64,000 nt of DNA from Episyrphus balteatus (lineage: Eukaryota > Arthropoda > Insecta > Diptera > Syrphidae). Of this stretch, positions 22,523 through 35,651 are shown one piece after another. The position numbers and the translations under genes were made by a program. The DNA is taken from contig NC_079135.1 in assembly GCF_945859705.1 (NCBI RefSeq), positions 21,950,501-22,014,500 of the forward strand. Direction: 5' to 3'. How positions within the stretch are numbered: position 1 is the first letter of the stretch; each line of letters opens with the position of its first letter. A model generated the notes under the pieces. That model was not told the origin of the DNA. It made no database searches and was given only the letters and a program-made list of their open reading frames with translations.

Positions 22523-25071
22523 TATAAATATAATGAAACTTTGCAAGGCTATTGATTGACATTATTTATAAATACATACATTAAAAGATTTTGCATTTAC
22601 TGCAAAATATATTTCAAAAATACGATTTTTGATTGTTTCCATTTTTGATATTATTTTTAAATCAGCTGTTTCAAGTAAAAACTTCAACCAAAAAATAATG
22701 TATTGAAATTTTCAAATTTTAAAAATTTTTTTCATCAACTTTTTTTGATTGAAAAATTTAGGCCATTAAAAAAAAAAATAATATTACTTTGAGTAAAATT
22801 CAACTTACTAGAAACATAAAAACGAAAATTTTCAAAAAAAAAAATACAACACTATTTATTTATGACAAAAAATAACAACCAACAAATTTAATTTTGACAA
22901 TTTATCATATTTTTTGAGGTTATGCAAAAAAAAAATAAATGATTTTTTTTTTCTTACGACAAAATACAAATCTACTTCAAGCTTTAAAGTTCTCTTCAAT
23001 CTTTTTAAATCATTTTAAATTCCTTTAAATCCAAAAACAAAAATCTAATAATTTCAAACTAATATTTCCTGTCACTTTGATTATGATTTATATGTAAATT
23101 TTTTTTACTATGACACAAATCAGCTTTTGAAAATGAATAAATAAGCGAAAGAGAGAGAGATGTTAGAAAGGACTTTGTATCACCATTCATTGCCATTAAA
23201 GGCATTGTTCTTGTGTATAGTCTCTCCAAATACAATACAACAAAGTATTTATATTGTCCTTGTAAATGATACGTGCTCTCATTGTTATTTCCATTCAATC
23301 CTGCTTTAGCCCTTCCAAAGTTTATTGTTGTTGAGTGTTGTTGTTTTGCAAACAATTCTATTCTTTGATATGGATTTTTTTTTTTTTTTTGTAGAAAAAA
23401 AAGGGTTGTTTTTAAGTTAAAACAAACAAATGAATTTGAAAATTAAAAAAAATACAAAAAAAAAAAACATTTTTTCCAAATCATTACACAAAACAAAGAA
23501 CGTTAATGTGAAATGTTGTTGGAGGACGACAGTGTGCGGGAGGACGACACAAATGCATGTTTGTTTGGTTATATTATCCGAATGAAATGACTTTCCGACA
23601 ATAAGTTACCGTTAATTTCTTTGTGTTGCTGAAGAGCACGTTTATGCAAATAAGTCTCCTTTTTTTTTCTTGCTTTACCCACACACTCGAAAGTCGTACA
23701 GTCGGAATGAGACACTTAACTTATTACATTTCCATAATTTTTGGGAAATTAATATTTCGTTTTATGAATCCTTGCAGGAGCACACACACACACAAAATTT
23801 CCGCCAAAGGACTTTTGTGTTGCTAAAGCACTTAAAAGGAAAAGGAATCACATGGCGCGCAATGTTATTTACCGTAGCGTGGTGGCCCTCTCGACGATAC
23901 TTTACTTATACTTCTGTGTGCAGTTAGAATTAATTAATACTAATCAGCCCCTGTGGGGCATATGGATGGATGAACCGCATACATTTTTGTGGTTTCCTTG
24001 GTGTACCTAAGGAAGGAAAAAGCTTTGAGGACACAGTAGAGGTAAGGTATTCATGCGTTAGATCCGAAATAGAAAATAGAAATCGAAAAGGCATTAGGAT
24101 GCGATTATTCTATATTAAATAGTTGCAGAAACCAAACACATTACCAAGAAGAAGGGGAGGGATTCAAGGGCTAGACTAAAAGACTAGAAACAGAAAGCCA
24201 CTTAATTTAAGTCAATTCAGAGAAAAGAAAAAAACAAGGGAAAAACCGACCGAGACTTTATTTAATGCGGTGGTGTAAATACTGTCAACTACCAGGTTGA
24301 CATTAGGAGAAGCCATATTGGTACATTGGAGCCAAACAGGAGAAAAGAATTGAATTAATTAGATTATCGAGATACAATGTGTGCGGGAATGTTCGATATA
24401 TCGAGTAACAAATGGCAGCGAATAATTAATGACCATCCGAATGTCATAGAGCAGAAAAGTATGGTAGTGTATAGCAACTATCATATGGAGAGACCTAAAG
24501 CCATCGATTGACTTTTTTTTAGACATGCACTTGACATGTTGTGTGCTTGCTTAGTTTGGGGTTTTATTTTCAATTCTCGATACACAATCATATAAGGATA
24601 TCGAAGGTTGTTCGTTTTGATGTATTTTTAGAGATGGAAGTTATTGATTCAAGGCAAAGAGAATTGAATTATTACCGATTTTTGGGTAAATTTAGTTTGG
24701 TAATTGAATTTAAGGTAAGCTCTGCTTTAATTTGAATTGAGTTGTTAAAAAAGTGAACAAACTTAAATGGTTGTGAATTATGTGGATAGTTTTCCAACGT
24801 AAAGAATACGTGCTTTGTTTTTACCTTTTCAAGCAAATCAGAAGGACAAAAATCATTCGGGGGCTTTCAGTGTGTTAATAGGTAATAAATAAGAAAAGCT
24901 TCTGTCCAAAAATGAAAGACTTTTTGAAAAAATAAGTCACTAATAGACATAAATTTAGAAAGTAGATTTTTCTTTAAAGACGCCATAGTAAATGATTTCT
25001 TTCTAGCATTATTAATAAATAATTAAATAATGCTTTAAATGATATCTTACAAAAAACTAAGTGTGTTTATT
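22523..25071. other. Intergenic, no supported gene apart from a weak small ORF
   Basis: This is AT-rich sequence. A more GC-balanced part at about 23500-24500 may be regulatory or hold a small ORF (23852-24010). Open frames at 23059-23355 (minus) and 23623-23927 (plus) are not recognisable. Confidence 0.3.
23852..24010 (+). CDS. Possible small ORF, 52 aa, single membrane segment
   Basis: ATG at 23852 in the context ATCACATGG opens a 52-codon frame ending TAA at 24010. The product begins MARNVIYRSVVALSTILYLY, a basic N-terminus followed by a hydrophobic stretch (residues ~5-28), and ends in a Trp-rich tail. Local GC content is above background. No family is recognised, and a chance frame of this size is quite possible. 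Confidence 0.12.
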   Translation: MARNVIYRSVVALSTILYLYFCVQLELINTNQPLWGIWMDEPHTFLWFPWCT

Positions 25072-25768
25072 ACTTGTATAAAAACATATTTTTAGAAAAA
25101 AAATTTCGAAAATCGTTGGAGCCGTTTTTAAAAAAAAATAATCTTTTATATATACAAAATTTTTAACATTTTTCAAAAAAAAAAGTTGGTATGCCATTTT
25201 GAAGAAATAATTAATTTACACATAAAAACTAAATTTCAAAATTTTTCATTGATCCGTTTTCAAAAAATTGATTTTTCAAAAAAAAAAAATTTTGAAATAT
25301 TTTTTAAAAATCCAAAAATGCGCTTTTGAAAATTTTCTAAAATTTAAATATTACCTTTACTTACACTTTTGTATACAAATTTTCATTTAAATCGGGTTAA
25401 TGTTGTGTGAGATATTCAGAAACGAAAAAAACCGTTCTATGACAGGTACCGTTAATAACGGTAAAAAAAATATTTTTTTTATTTCAAAAGTTGGCTCTTA
25501 TGTGTAGTACTACACACAAAAATTTTAATCAAAATCGTTAGAGCCGTTTTTGAAAAAAATTAACTTTTCTATTTCCGTTATATGGCAGGTACCGTTAGTT
25601 TTGGTTATAAAAAAAATTTCAATTTCAACAGACAGACAGACAGAATTGCCGGACCCACTTTTTTGGCATTCTCCATCATCGTAATGTCATGTAAAATTGT
25701 TATCTCGAGTTCGATTTTTTTTACGAATCCTAAACTTGCCCTATAGTACCTATATCGCAAGTAAAAAT
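25072..25768 (-). repeat. Dispersed AT-rich repeat family, copy B
   Basis: This is a reverse-orientation partial copy. It ends ACTTGCCCTATAGTACCTAT followed by ATCGCAAGTAAAAAT, the complement of the left end of the 28998-30043 copy. It includes the ACAGACAGACAGA run, the GCAGGTACCGTTAGTTTTGG box and TTGGTATGCCATTTTGAAGA. Confidence 0.7.
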
Positions 25769-25799
25769 CATGTGTGCAATTCACACGTGGTAGAAGTAA

Positions 25800-26490
25800 A
25801 ACCTTAAAAAATCATTTTTCTTACAAAAAAAATATCGAAAAAATCTACAATTTTCACTTTTAAATTCATAATATTTTTTATATGACAACTTAATTATAAG
25901 TTTTAAATCATCTGAAAGCTTATTGTTTCAACTTAAAACATTTATATCGACCATGTCTATACAACATTTACAAAAAGAGCTAGAATTTTTTTAAACCAAT
26001 CACTTTTCATCAAAAAAGCAAAAAAAAAATCTATTTTTTTTTTTTAAATTAAATAAATTTTTTTAAATGACAACCTATAATAAATTTTATATTATCTGAA
26101 AGCTTATTATTTCACCTTTTATATGACGCTTCAATCATATTTCTACCATGCCTACAAAGAAAGGTAGAATTTTTTAAAGCCAACTATGTCAAAATTTCAA
26201 ACTGATATTACGTTTTTTTTACACTAGTAGGTATTTTTCAAGTTTTTCAATTTGAGATTGTGTAACTTTTGGAGCATTCGTTATGTGTGATATATCAAAT
26301 GAAAGGTAATATTATCAGCACGCGTTAGCACGTTAGATAAAATTTGTATATGCTCTAGAATAAAAGATATAACGTGTATAGAAAAAGATCATTTTTTTAC
26401 CGTTATCTCCGAATTTTTAATATGAAATTAATTAAAATTTTGCACAATTATGGTTTATTTAATTTATCTACCTAATTAAAACAAAAAAGT
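25800..26490 (-). repeat. Partial Helitron-related copy with an internal ~180-bp duplication
   Basis: GATATATCAAATGAAAGGTA at about 26290 and the following ~150 bp are the reverse complement of the interior of the 21391-22522 Helitron (near 22160-22310). Upstream, ATCTGAAAGCTTATT(A/G)TTTCA occurs twice about 180 bp apart (near 25910 and 26093) within longer matching blocks. No ends were recognised. Confidence 0.5.
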
Positions 26491-26499
26491 TATAATCAA

Positions 26500-28997
26500 T
26501 TGATTTTTCCTGTCGCTTTTCGCAGTTTCATCTTATTTCAAATCACTACGATACTAAAGAAGTTTTCACTTCAAAAGTTTTTTAAAAGTATAAAAAAAAT
26601 TCATATTATGCAGACAAAAGAGAGCCTTATGGAGCACTATCTGTTTTTTTTTTTGTTGCATTTTTCAGTCCCTACGTTGGAACAATTTAAACAATTTATG
26701 GAAAAAAGCGGATAAAATCTTAAGTAAAACAACAACAATCAAACGAACTATAACAGGTGTATTTTCAATTTTTTAAGTGGGCTTTAGATATTCAGAAAAG
26801 TAAGTAAAGATTTAAACTGATAAAAAGTTTATAAATCGTAAAAATGTTTTTCTAAAATTCGTGCACTGTTCTCCAAGCTTATAAAGTACCTACTTTTCCA
26901 AGTTGTTATTCACAATAGTTTCGTTAAAGCAGCAACGATTGATTTAATGGAAGGGAAGAAAATAAGATCGGGTATTTTCTAAAAATTGGACCAATAAAAG
27001 ATTATTTTTTTATCATTAAATGCCATTTTTGAACTAATAAAAGCCAAAATTTCAGTAAATTTATACTGTACTTTTCGTGTTTTATTTTTGAAAAAATTTT
27101 AATGTCTCTGAAAACACACACTATATAGACAAAACAGGCTTTTAATTTGATAATTAATAATAAATTAATTTAACAAGTAGTCATGTGATTTTAACAGGTG
27201 ACCATTGTTAAATTAATAATGGCTCATGGTAATTTATTGGAAATTCTATGTAAATTGAACTGTTGGAAATGACTATGATAAATTGCAACTTAAGCTAAAG
27301 TGTGAGTATAATTTAAAAATTTTAAATTTTTTTCAGTTTTTGAAGATAAAAATCCACATTAAAATAAAGTGAAGTTCACATTAAATTTAACTGAGTTTAA
27401 GTTGAATCACCTTATTTTAAGCGGATGTCCCTTTTTTTACGTATAACAACTTAAAAATTATATTAATGTTCATCGTGATGTTAAACTTAAACAACTTGAC
27501 AACCAAGGCTTCGGTGCTGTTCTGACTGATTTTGACGTAGGAGCGAGATGTCGCTAAGGTCATTGTGCAAGCAAAAGGGTTTGGCAGGAGTTCCAACATG
27601 CGTCATGACTCTGTGTGTACAATTTTTCTTAAGTTACTTTACTTATAGATCGATAAGGAGATATGGTGTCTTTCAATTTTGTATTTTTGAGTAAAATTTT
27701 AAAATCGAACGAAGTCTCATAGCATCGCTGATGGATGCACCGTCTTTTATTTAGACAGTTTTCCTTGAATTCAATACTCCATCAGCAAAATAGTTCACTT
27801 TAATATTCATAAACTTCTTTGACTTAGCATTGTATCTTCTTCAATAGAAGATATTGAGATTCTAAAAGATGGTTTTTCAAACCCAACAAAAATACTAGCA
27901 CAAGAAATACATAAATAAATATTCAATGTTTTTTTTTTCCATTTCAAATAAAATGATGAACTAAATGTGTTTCAGTTAAAAAAAAAAAAAATATATATTC
28001 AATATGGAGAAGAGGCTCTGTCAGGTTAAAGAAACCTCCTAGATGAAGTTGCTTATTCAATGCACTTCGCCAGACATCATCATCATGAACATCGTTATCA
28101 TCTTCATCATCATCATCATCGTTATGGTATGGCCGGTGTCGTTGTCATCTTATTTATGAAACCATCCAACTTATTTGCCATCCGGAAAAAAAAATAAAAA
28201 TTTATATTCAGGATATTCTAGGCCTGCAGCATAACCTCCTTGTTCTCATTCATCGAATGAAAAGAATATTTATTTTTTATTTTTTTGTGAATGAAGAGTT
28301 TTATTTTTTTTTGTTTGTGTATGGGTTGATTTTTCATACCCTTTGATGGGTCGACCCATTGACTGGGTAAAACTGACAACATGTGGCACATTATGTAAAC
28401 CAAACTCTTCCATACTACACAACATGACAAGAAGAAACCCTTTTTCACATATGGTGGCAGAGGATTGACTGGTGGAGTTCTGGAAGATCCTTATCGGCAT
28501 CTCACATAGTGAAGGAATTGCTGCTTCTGCATGTTGTATGTTTATGTTTGATGAAAGAGCAATGTATAATATGTACATTACCTACCTTTACATTTGGGTA
28601 TTTGTCTGTGGTATTGTAAGGACCTGTTTGCTTATTTTGTATTTTTTTGTAAAGTCGAGAAGACGCGATGTTTACTGACTTTTCAAGGGAAATATATACT
28701 TTACTTATGGTTTTTTTTTTTTGTCTTATTTATGAATGATATGTTAAAGGTCTTTTCATTTGGGAATCCTTTTTTTAAGCCGTTTACCAGATGAATAGTC
28801 AGGTTTTATAGTATGGAATGTATAATATTTACAAATAGATTTTTTGTTCAAGGTTTTTGAATTAATTTTTTTTTTTTTTTATTCTAATAGATGCTGATAA
28901 AAGTTGTAAATTAGCAGACTCCAGATGAGATAAAAAGATGATGATTATTGAAGATCATTGTAGCAGTTATTTTTCGCTCAAATAAACAAGTTTAAAT
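26500..28997. other. Intergenic, nothing recognised
   Basis: This AT-rich sequence contains a CATCATCATCATC microsatellite near 28075-28130. Short open frames (26500-26715, 27417-27599, 28218-28794) have no recognisable product. Confidence 0.35.
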
Positions 28998-30043
28998 ATT
29001 TTTACTTGCGATATAGGTACTATAGGGCAAGTTTAGGATTCGTAAAAAAAATCGAAGTCGAGATAACAATTTTACATGAAATTACGATGATGGAGAATGC
29101 CAAAAAAGTGGGTCCGGCAATTCTGTCTGTCTGTCCGTCTGTCTGTATGTCTGTCTGTCTGTCTGTCTGTCTGTATGTACCTCGAGCTACAGCATAAACT
29201 ATTCGAGTGATTTTGTTCAAACTTGGTAGTTAACAATTTTGGGTGATTCCCTAGAGGACAAATTCGAATTTTTTTTTATGACCAAAACTAACGGTACCTG
29301 CCATATAACGGAAATAGAAAAGATAATTTTTTTCAAAAACGGCTCCAACGATATTGATTAAAATTTTTGTGTGAAATATTACACATAAGAGCCAACTTTT
29401 GAAATAAAAAAAGTATTTTTTTGTACCGTTATTAACGGTACCTATTATAAAACGGTTTTTTTGATTTATGAATAACTCGTACAAGACTAATCCGCTTTCA
29501 ACGAAAATTTTTCTACAAGAGCGTTTAAGTAAAGATAATATTAAAATTTTAGAAAATTTTCAAAAAACGCATTTTTGGATTTTTAAAAAATATTTCAAAA
29601 ATTTTTTTCGAAGAATCAATTTTTTGAAAACGGTTTGACGAAAAATCTTTAAAATTCGTTTTTATGTGTAAATTATTTATTTCTTTAAAATGGCATACCA
29701 AATTTTTTTTTTGAAAAGTGTTAGAAAATTTTTATTTATAAAAAATTATTTTTTTAAAAAAACGGCTCCAACGATTTTCGATTTTTTTTTTCAAAAAATA
29801 CCTTTTTATACAAGAAATTAAATGGCATACTTGGTTTTTTTGTAAAAGATCATTTAAAAAGGTGTTTTTTATACTACTTTTGAAATTTCTACAAAATATC
29901 AAATTTTAAATTTCTTGAATAAAAGCAAAAAGCTTTAACATTAGAGTTACTTTAAGCATAAGAGCAAGTACGTGCGACCCCAGGCGTGCAATTTATTTTT
30001 TTCATCACGAAGCCAACACTTGCCCTATAGAGGAAGTAAAAAT
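28998..30043 (+). mobile_element. Dispersed AT-rich repeat family, copy A, with short terminal inverted repeats
   Basis: The left end is ATTTTTACTTGCGATATAGG followed by TACTATAGGGCAAGT. The right end, ACTTGCCCTATAGAGGAAG followed by TAAAAAT, is its imperfect inverse. The interior has a CTGTCTGTCTG run, the palindromic GGTACCGTTAATAACGGTACC-type box and no coding sequence. At least seven partial relatives occur in this window. Terminal inverted repeats argue for a non-autonomous DNA transposon; the GTCT microsatellite also recalls fly mini-me/DINE-type repeats. The class is unresolved. Confidence 0.65.
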
Positions 30044-30548
30044 TAATCAAATGACAATTTGTTGGAGGAAGGATCAGATATCCTGAAATGCATTCTTGGT
30101 CTTTTAAGCTCTTGAAGAATCAAGACTTACTATCTTAAGGTTGCATATCCATTTAAGATTTTAACTTGCAAGAGTTGTAGTCAAGCTTCCAAATACTCAT
30201 GTCTTAAATATGGAGAATCAATTTGTTGAGGTTAAATAAAAACTCCATAGTACATAGAATTCGTATTTCCCCCATTTCTACTCATTCATTGATTTCAGCT
30301 GACAAAATTTGTTGGGTTGAAACCGATTAATAAGTTTCACTTAAAAGTTAGGCCAATATAGTTTTCTTCAATTATAGTCTTTGATTTCGGGTTGAGTTTC
30401 GGCAACTTGTACAACCTGTACTACGTATCTTAAGACTGTGTTGAGTGAATTAAAATTTGTACTCAATAAATAAAAGCTTACAAAATTTTGTTCATACATT
30501 TTTGATAAGTTTTAGTACAATGTATTGATTTTTCCCTTATAGTGTACC

Positions 30549-31852
30549 TAGGGGAGGGTGGGAATAAAAGTACCAGGGGTAAGAATTAACAGCTAAAAGA
30601 AACGATGTTCCATTCAATATTAAGAAACGCGTAAAGGAGAAAAATGCTCAATTTTTCGATATCTACCGGCACATTTTCTTCAGTTGAAGATAAGATGACA
30701 GGGTGAGAAGTTATACTATGTATTGGTGCCCAAAAAAAGCATGTTTGTAACTTTTTTTTCTAATTTTATTTTTGGTCTACCTTTTAACCGGTAAAAGATA
30801 GAGTGCTAAGTGTTTTTTTGTTATATGCATTTGTCTTTTGGCTCTAATTGCGTGTATATGTTATGTATATATCAGTTTCGCTTTTTATTCAAATTGATTT
30901 TGTGTGAAAAATTTCATGCTGGGGCTAGTTGTAACATTTTTCCGGGGCAAGTTGTAACATGCAAAAACCTACCTATAGATTTGTTCACTTAGGTATTTAT
31001 GTTTGCGTAAAGTATGACTCAGATTAATATTAATATTAATTTTAATTTGTATTCATTCGACTTTATTTTAGTTTTTACACGTGAATTGTGGTTTTTCGTT
31101 TATTTTATTGTTATTTATTTTGCATTACAACAAATGCTGTTTGTTATAAACAAATTCAAACTATTTTTTTTTTTTTTTGAATAAGTACCAGAGTTCAAAC
31201 CTTGCTCGGTTTGGAGAATATTTATTCAACTTTCAGGGAAGAAAGATTTACTTTAACGTTCAACGTAACGATTTTTTTCGACTTACCCCACTTTTTTCTT
31301 ACCTACATAAAAATATTTTACCTAGTATAAATAACAACCCTGGATATGAATGCTTGTAAATAAATTTGTATTTATTTTGAAATTGCAAAAACATTTTAAA
31401 CCAACACTTGAATTTATAAAGCTTATAAAACAATTTATGAATTCAATTAATTTTAATTTAAGACTTTAGTCAAATCAAAATCTTAGATTTAATCCCTTAT
31501 TTCAAATCTGCACCAAAATTTCATGACTGAGGTTTGTTTTTATTATTACTAATTAAAATAAATAAATATAAACAAATAAAGGTATTTTTTTCTTATTTTA
31601 AGTTCTTAGTACAACCTAACCCGGTATGTGTTACACTTTGCTCCGTATGTGGGGTAGGTTGAAACACCACGATTTTTTTTGGAAGCTTTATTTTTCAACA
31701 TTACCGTTAGGTTTTGAAAATAATTTGTGATGGATCTTGCAGCTAAAATGTGGTTCTTTTATTTAAAAAAGGTTGTGTTGACTTATTTTCAAATTTGTAG
31801 GAGTACCATCGGTTTTAGTAAAAAGTGTTACATTTGGCCCTACTCTCCCCTA
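30549..31852 (+). mobile_element. TAGGGGAG-ended non-autonomous DNA element, copy 1
   Basis: It starts TAGGGGAGGGTGGGAATAAA and ends TGTTACATTTGGCCC followed by TACTCTCCCCTA. A second copy lies reversed at 40386-41378. GGGGCAAGTTGTAACAT-type motifs recur inside and next to the ends (for example near 30922, 30944 and 31622), a pattern often seen as transposase-binding subterminal repeats. TA at both borders may be a 2-bp target duplication. No transposase was found. The short open frame at 30810-30992 is element interior. Confidence 0.7.
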
Positions 31853-33173
31853 CTTATTTAGCCTTTTTAAGGCAAGGGAACAATGTGTTGGTTTTTGTTA
31901 TATCTTTAAATACTTTTTTTAAAAAACAATTAACTAGAGCTCTTACCAAACGTATTATGGCTCCAATACTTTAGTCAATTGCAAATAAAACCCCATCGGC
32001 CAATGCAATACCTTTACCTTACACCTCTGATGTTACTGTTGGTTGATGGCAAGTGCCCCCACAACAACAAAATAACAAAGAATGCATCCAGAGGTTAAAC
32101 GAAATGCATATACCACAGATTCAACCGAGTATTCCATTGAAAATTTATAAAAAAAAAAAAAAAGCAATCTGAGGTGATAAACCGTAATGCCGCTTCTGCC
32201 CTAAAGAGACACCAATGCAAATTGTGTTGATAAGTGGATCGATTGAGGTTAAACGTTTACGCTTTTTCCCGGATCTATCTCTCTACCCGCACACACATTC
32301 CATAAAACAACGCCAAACAAACAAATTATATACAAACTCTTACCATCAGCAAAATACCTCCACCACCAACACGACGATGCGACGCAGCACAATGAAATTA
32401 TAAATTGCATTTCCGGAATCGGGCGTCACGTCCGTCCGTCCCTCCATCTGCGTGTTGGCCATTTAAAAAGTTACAATGTCCAGATTCGTTTGGTGTGAAT
32501 AGTGGATACAAGCTGATCGGTGAATATTATGTTAACTAACAACCCCCTTTAGCCATATATACGCACGACTGCGATTTACTCCCCAAAATACTCAGCCTAA
32601 AAAGTTGGAATGGCAGCCCTATACTTTGGCTAGGCCAACATCATGGACGCACAAACGCATGACTGCACCATCATCATCATCATCAACGAGGAAAGTCCTG
32701 CTTTTGGCAATGATTTATTGTCTGGCAATAGTGGAATTGTGCAAATAATTAATTCCAGCAATTATCATTGTTATGATTGTAACAGGTTTTTATAACTTTT
32801 TATTTGTATCTATACAAAACAACAACAACAACAAAAAAAAAGAGTGTGTGTACACATGTACACGCGACTGAAGTTATACTTCTCATTCAATAGCTATATG
32901 TAAATGAATTTCATTTGATATTTTTAATTTCTATTATTAAATTAATTAATCCACACTTCGTTTTTTTACATTTTTATCAAGTGAACAATTAATTAATTCT
33001 TTCATCCTCCTTGCGTCCATGTAGTTTTCAATTTATTCTGTGAAATTTACTCATGTTGTGCGGTTCAGATCGTACGGTATATGCTTAACGAAAGTAAATG
33101 AATTGCGCATAAAATGTGCGATATGGTAATTTTATGAGAATTGTGTGTGCTTCAGCACTAGTAGTAGCAATAT
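31853..33173. other. Intergenic, better-balanced composition, possible regulatory DNA
   Basis: From about 32000 to 32800 the sequence is less AT-skewed and lacks the repeats found on either side. It includes a CATCATCATCATCATC run near 32670. No exon or RNA gene was recognised. Confidence 0.25.
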
Positions 33174-33181
33174 GGAACTTG

Positions 33182-35651
33182 TAGGTTTGCTACAAAGCTC
33201 AAAAGTGAGCTGAGCTCAGCTCACAGCTCAGCTCAAATTTTGAGCCAGCTCACTTTTGAGCTATGTATGTATGTACCTACCATAGCTCAGCTCATTTGAG
33301 CTGAGCTGAAAGTGAGCTGAGCTGTCGGTGAGGTGAGCTGAGCTGTTGGGTGAGCTAAGGTAAAGTGAGCTGAGCTGAGCTGTGATGGGTGAGAGGATAC
33401 ATTGATTTTTATTTGGAAAGTATAATGAAATATGAAGATATTTTAAACTTTTATAAAACACCATAGCTTTAGATGTTTGGTTCTAGTTATTAATGGAATT
33501 ATTTTAACACATGGATATTTTTATAAATAAAACAGATAATTTTTCGTGATCTTTTCTCTTGGTTTTTTTAATAGTAAATATATTTCTATTTTTTTAGTAA
33601 AATATTGGGGCAAATTTTTTTTTTCCCAAAATCCCCGAATCTTTAAACGCTCCTGGAAGCTAAATCGCTTGAGAGCAATTTTTGGGAGTGATGCCAAATG
33701 ATAGCTTGTGTCATGGGCCTACCATTTGCTCATTGTCAGATTTTTAAAAAATCGCCTTCCATGTTAAACCGTCACATTATGCCCATTTTTTCAGAATCGT
33801 GCCTATTTTTAAGCTATTGCATAGATTTTAACGCAGGCCTGGCATGGGGAGCTAACCAAGAAAAAACGTAACGAAAAATTAGTACATTTATGATGGTATG
33901 TGTGTATATGCATATGATACGATTGTACGAAGCTTGCATGGATGTGTGAATGGTTTTGGTTCAGCCAGAGAGGGTTATATAAATTGTGTTAGACAACAAA
34001 AAGAGGAGTAAGGAAGAAGACCATACATTGTTCTGTATTTTCTTTTCTTTTGTTTTCTCTTCCCATTCTTCTCTTTCTTGATCAACTTTTTGTGATTTGT
34101 GAAGGAGTAAAGCGTTGGATTGCGCTTGCGATATTAAATCAGAAGAGGAGAGAAAAAGTATTCTTGTGTTTTCTTATTTTTTTATCTGGAGAAGTTTATG
34201 ACATGAGATTGTGTGTATGCATGTTATTGTTTTCAAATGTGACCTTGTTGTTGTATATGAATTGATAGGTAGATACAAAATATAATCATTTGTTTTGTGT
34301 AGTGTAGGTAAACAAATTATAATTGCATAAGTTGATAAAAAATGCAATGCAATAGCTTTACCGCGGCAGTCCTCGAGTGCCACAAGTCTTTTTTTTTACT
34401 TTTAAGTTCTCCCGGTTTGAGAACGCGCTGACCTACAGGGATGGGAGTTGTACCCAAATGTAGGTTAGAGTCCCCGCTACCTTTTGGCATCAAAAGTTTT
34501 ATTTTAATTTTCTTCAAAATTTCGCGATATAGGCGTTGGAAGTTGGGGGCGCGAAAAAACTTCTGGGAGCTGAACGCTTTGATCTAGAGACTTTTAAGTT
34601 CTCCCGGTTTGAGAACGCGTGGACCTACAGGGAGTGGTGCCATATGAAAGCTTATATTCTTAGCTACCCGATAGTGGTATAATCCGGGTTTTCGATTTTT
34701 TTCAAAATTCCTAGAAAATCGCGTTTGAAAGTTGGGGTAAATTTTGTTTTCGAAAAATCCCCGAATCTTTGAACGCTCCTGGAAGCCAAACCGCTTGAGA
34801 GCAATTTTTGGGAGTGATGACAAATGATAGCTTGTGTCATGGGCCTACGCTTTGCACATTGTCAGATTTTTAAAAAATCGCCTTCCATGTTAAACCGCCA
34901 CATCATGCCTATTTTTTCAGAATCGTGCCAATTTTTTTTTTTTACTTTTAAGTTCTCCCGGTTTGAGAACGCGTGGACCTACAGGGATAAGAGTTGTACC
35001 CAAATGTAGGTTAGAGTCCCCGCTACATTTTGGCATCAAAAATTTTATTTTCATTTTCTTCAAAATTCTGCGGAATAGGCATTGGAACGCTTTGATCTAG
35101 AGACAGGGAAGTGGTGCCATATTAAAGCTTATATTCTCAGCTACCCGATAGTGGTATAATCCGGTTTTTCGATTTTTTTCAAAATTCCGAGAAAATCGCG
35201 TTTGAAATTTGGGGTAAAATTTTTTTTCGAAAAATCCCCGAATCTTTGAACACTCCTGGAATCTAAACCGCTTGAGAGCAATTTTTGGGAGTGATGCCAA
35301 ATGATAGCTTATGTCATGGGCCTACCCTTTGCACATTGTCAGATTTTTAAAAAATCGCTTTCCATGTTAAACCGCCACATCATGCCTATTTTTTCAGAAT
35401 TGGCCTATCTTTTTTTTTACTTTTAAGTTCTCCCGGTTTGAGAACGCGCGGACCTACAGGCATGAGAGTTGTACTCCAATGTAGGTTAGAGTCCCCGCTA
35501 CATTTTGGCATCAACAAATTTTTTTTCATTTTCTTCAAAATTCCGAGATATAGGCGTTGGAAGTTGGGGCGCTAACTTTCAGCTCAGCTCAAATGAGCTA
35601 AAGTATGGTACCTAGGGAGCTGAGCTAAAATGTGAGCTTTTTGCAACCCTG
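33182..35651. mobile_element. Larger hAT-like element with AGCTC-rich ends and internal ~0.5-kb tandem units
   Basis: The left end TAGGTTTGCTACAAAGCTCA pairs with the inverted right end CAGGGTTGCAAAAAGCTCA. The flanks GGAACTTG (33174-33181) and GCAACTTG (35652-35659) match at 7 of 8 positions, fitting a hAT 8-bp target duplication. Next to each end are clusters of GAGCTGAGCT-type repeats, inverted relative to each other. The interior contains repeated blocks with TTTAAGTTCTCCCGGTTTGA and GAGAACGCG at about 34398, 34590, 34945 and 35420, alternating with a block containing AATCCCCGAATCTTTGAACG. Similar minus-strand frames in successive blocks come from the duplication. No transposase was recognised. 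Confidence 0.55.

Noticed and set aside
29006..29220. Short frames with SVCPSVCMSVCLSVC or TDRQTDRQTD runs
   Set aside because: Translations of the CTGTCTGT microsatellite in the dispersed repeat.
34584..35300. Two similar minus-strand frames (34823-34584 and 35300-35097) with near-identical translations
   Set aside because: They come from duplicated ~0.5-kb blocks inside a hAT-like element; the similarity follows from the DNA duplication and no domain or gene context is present.
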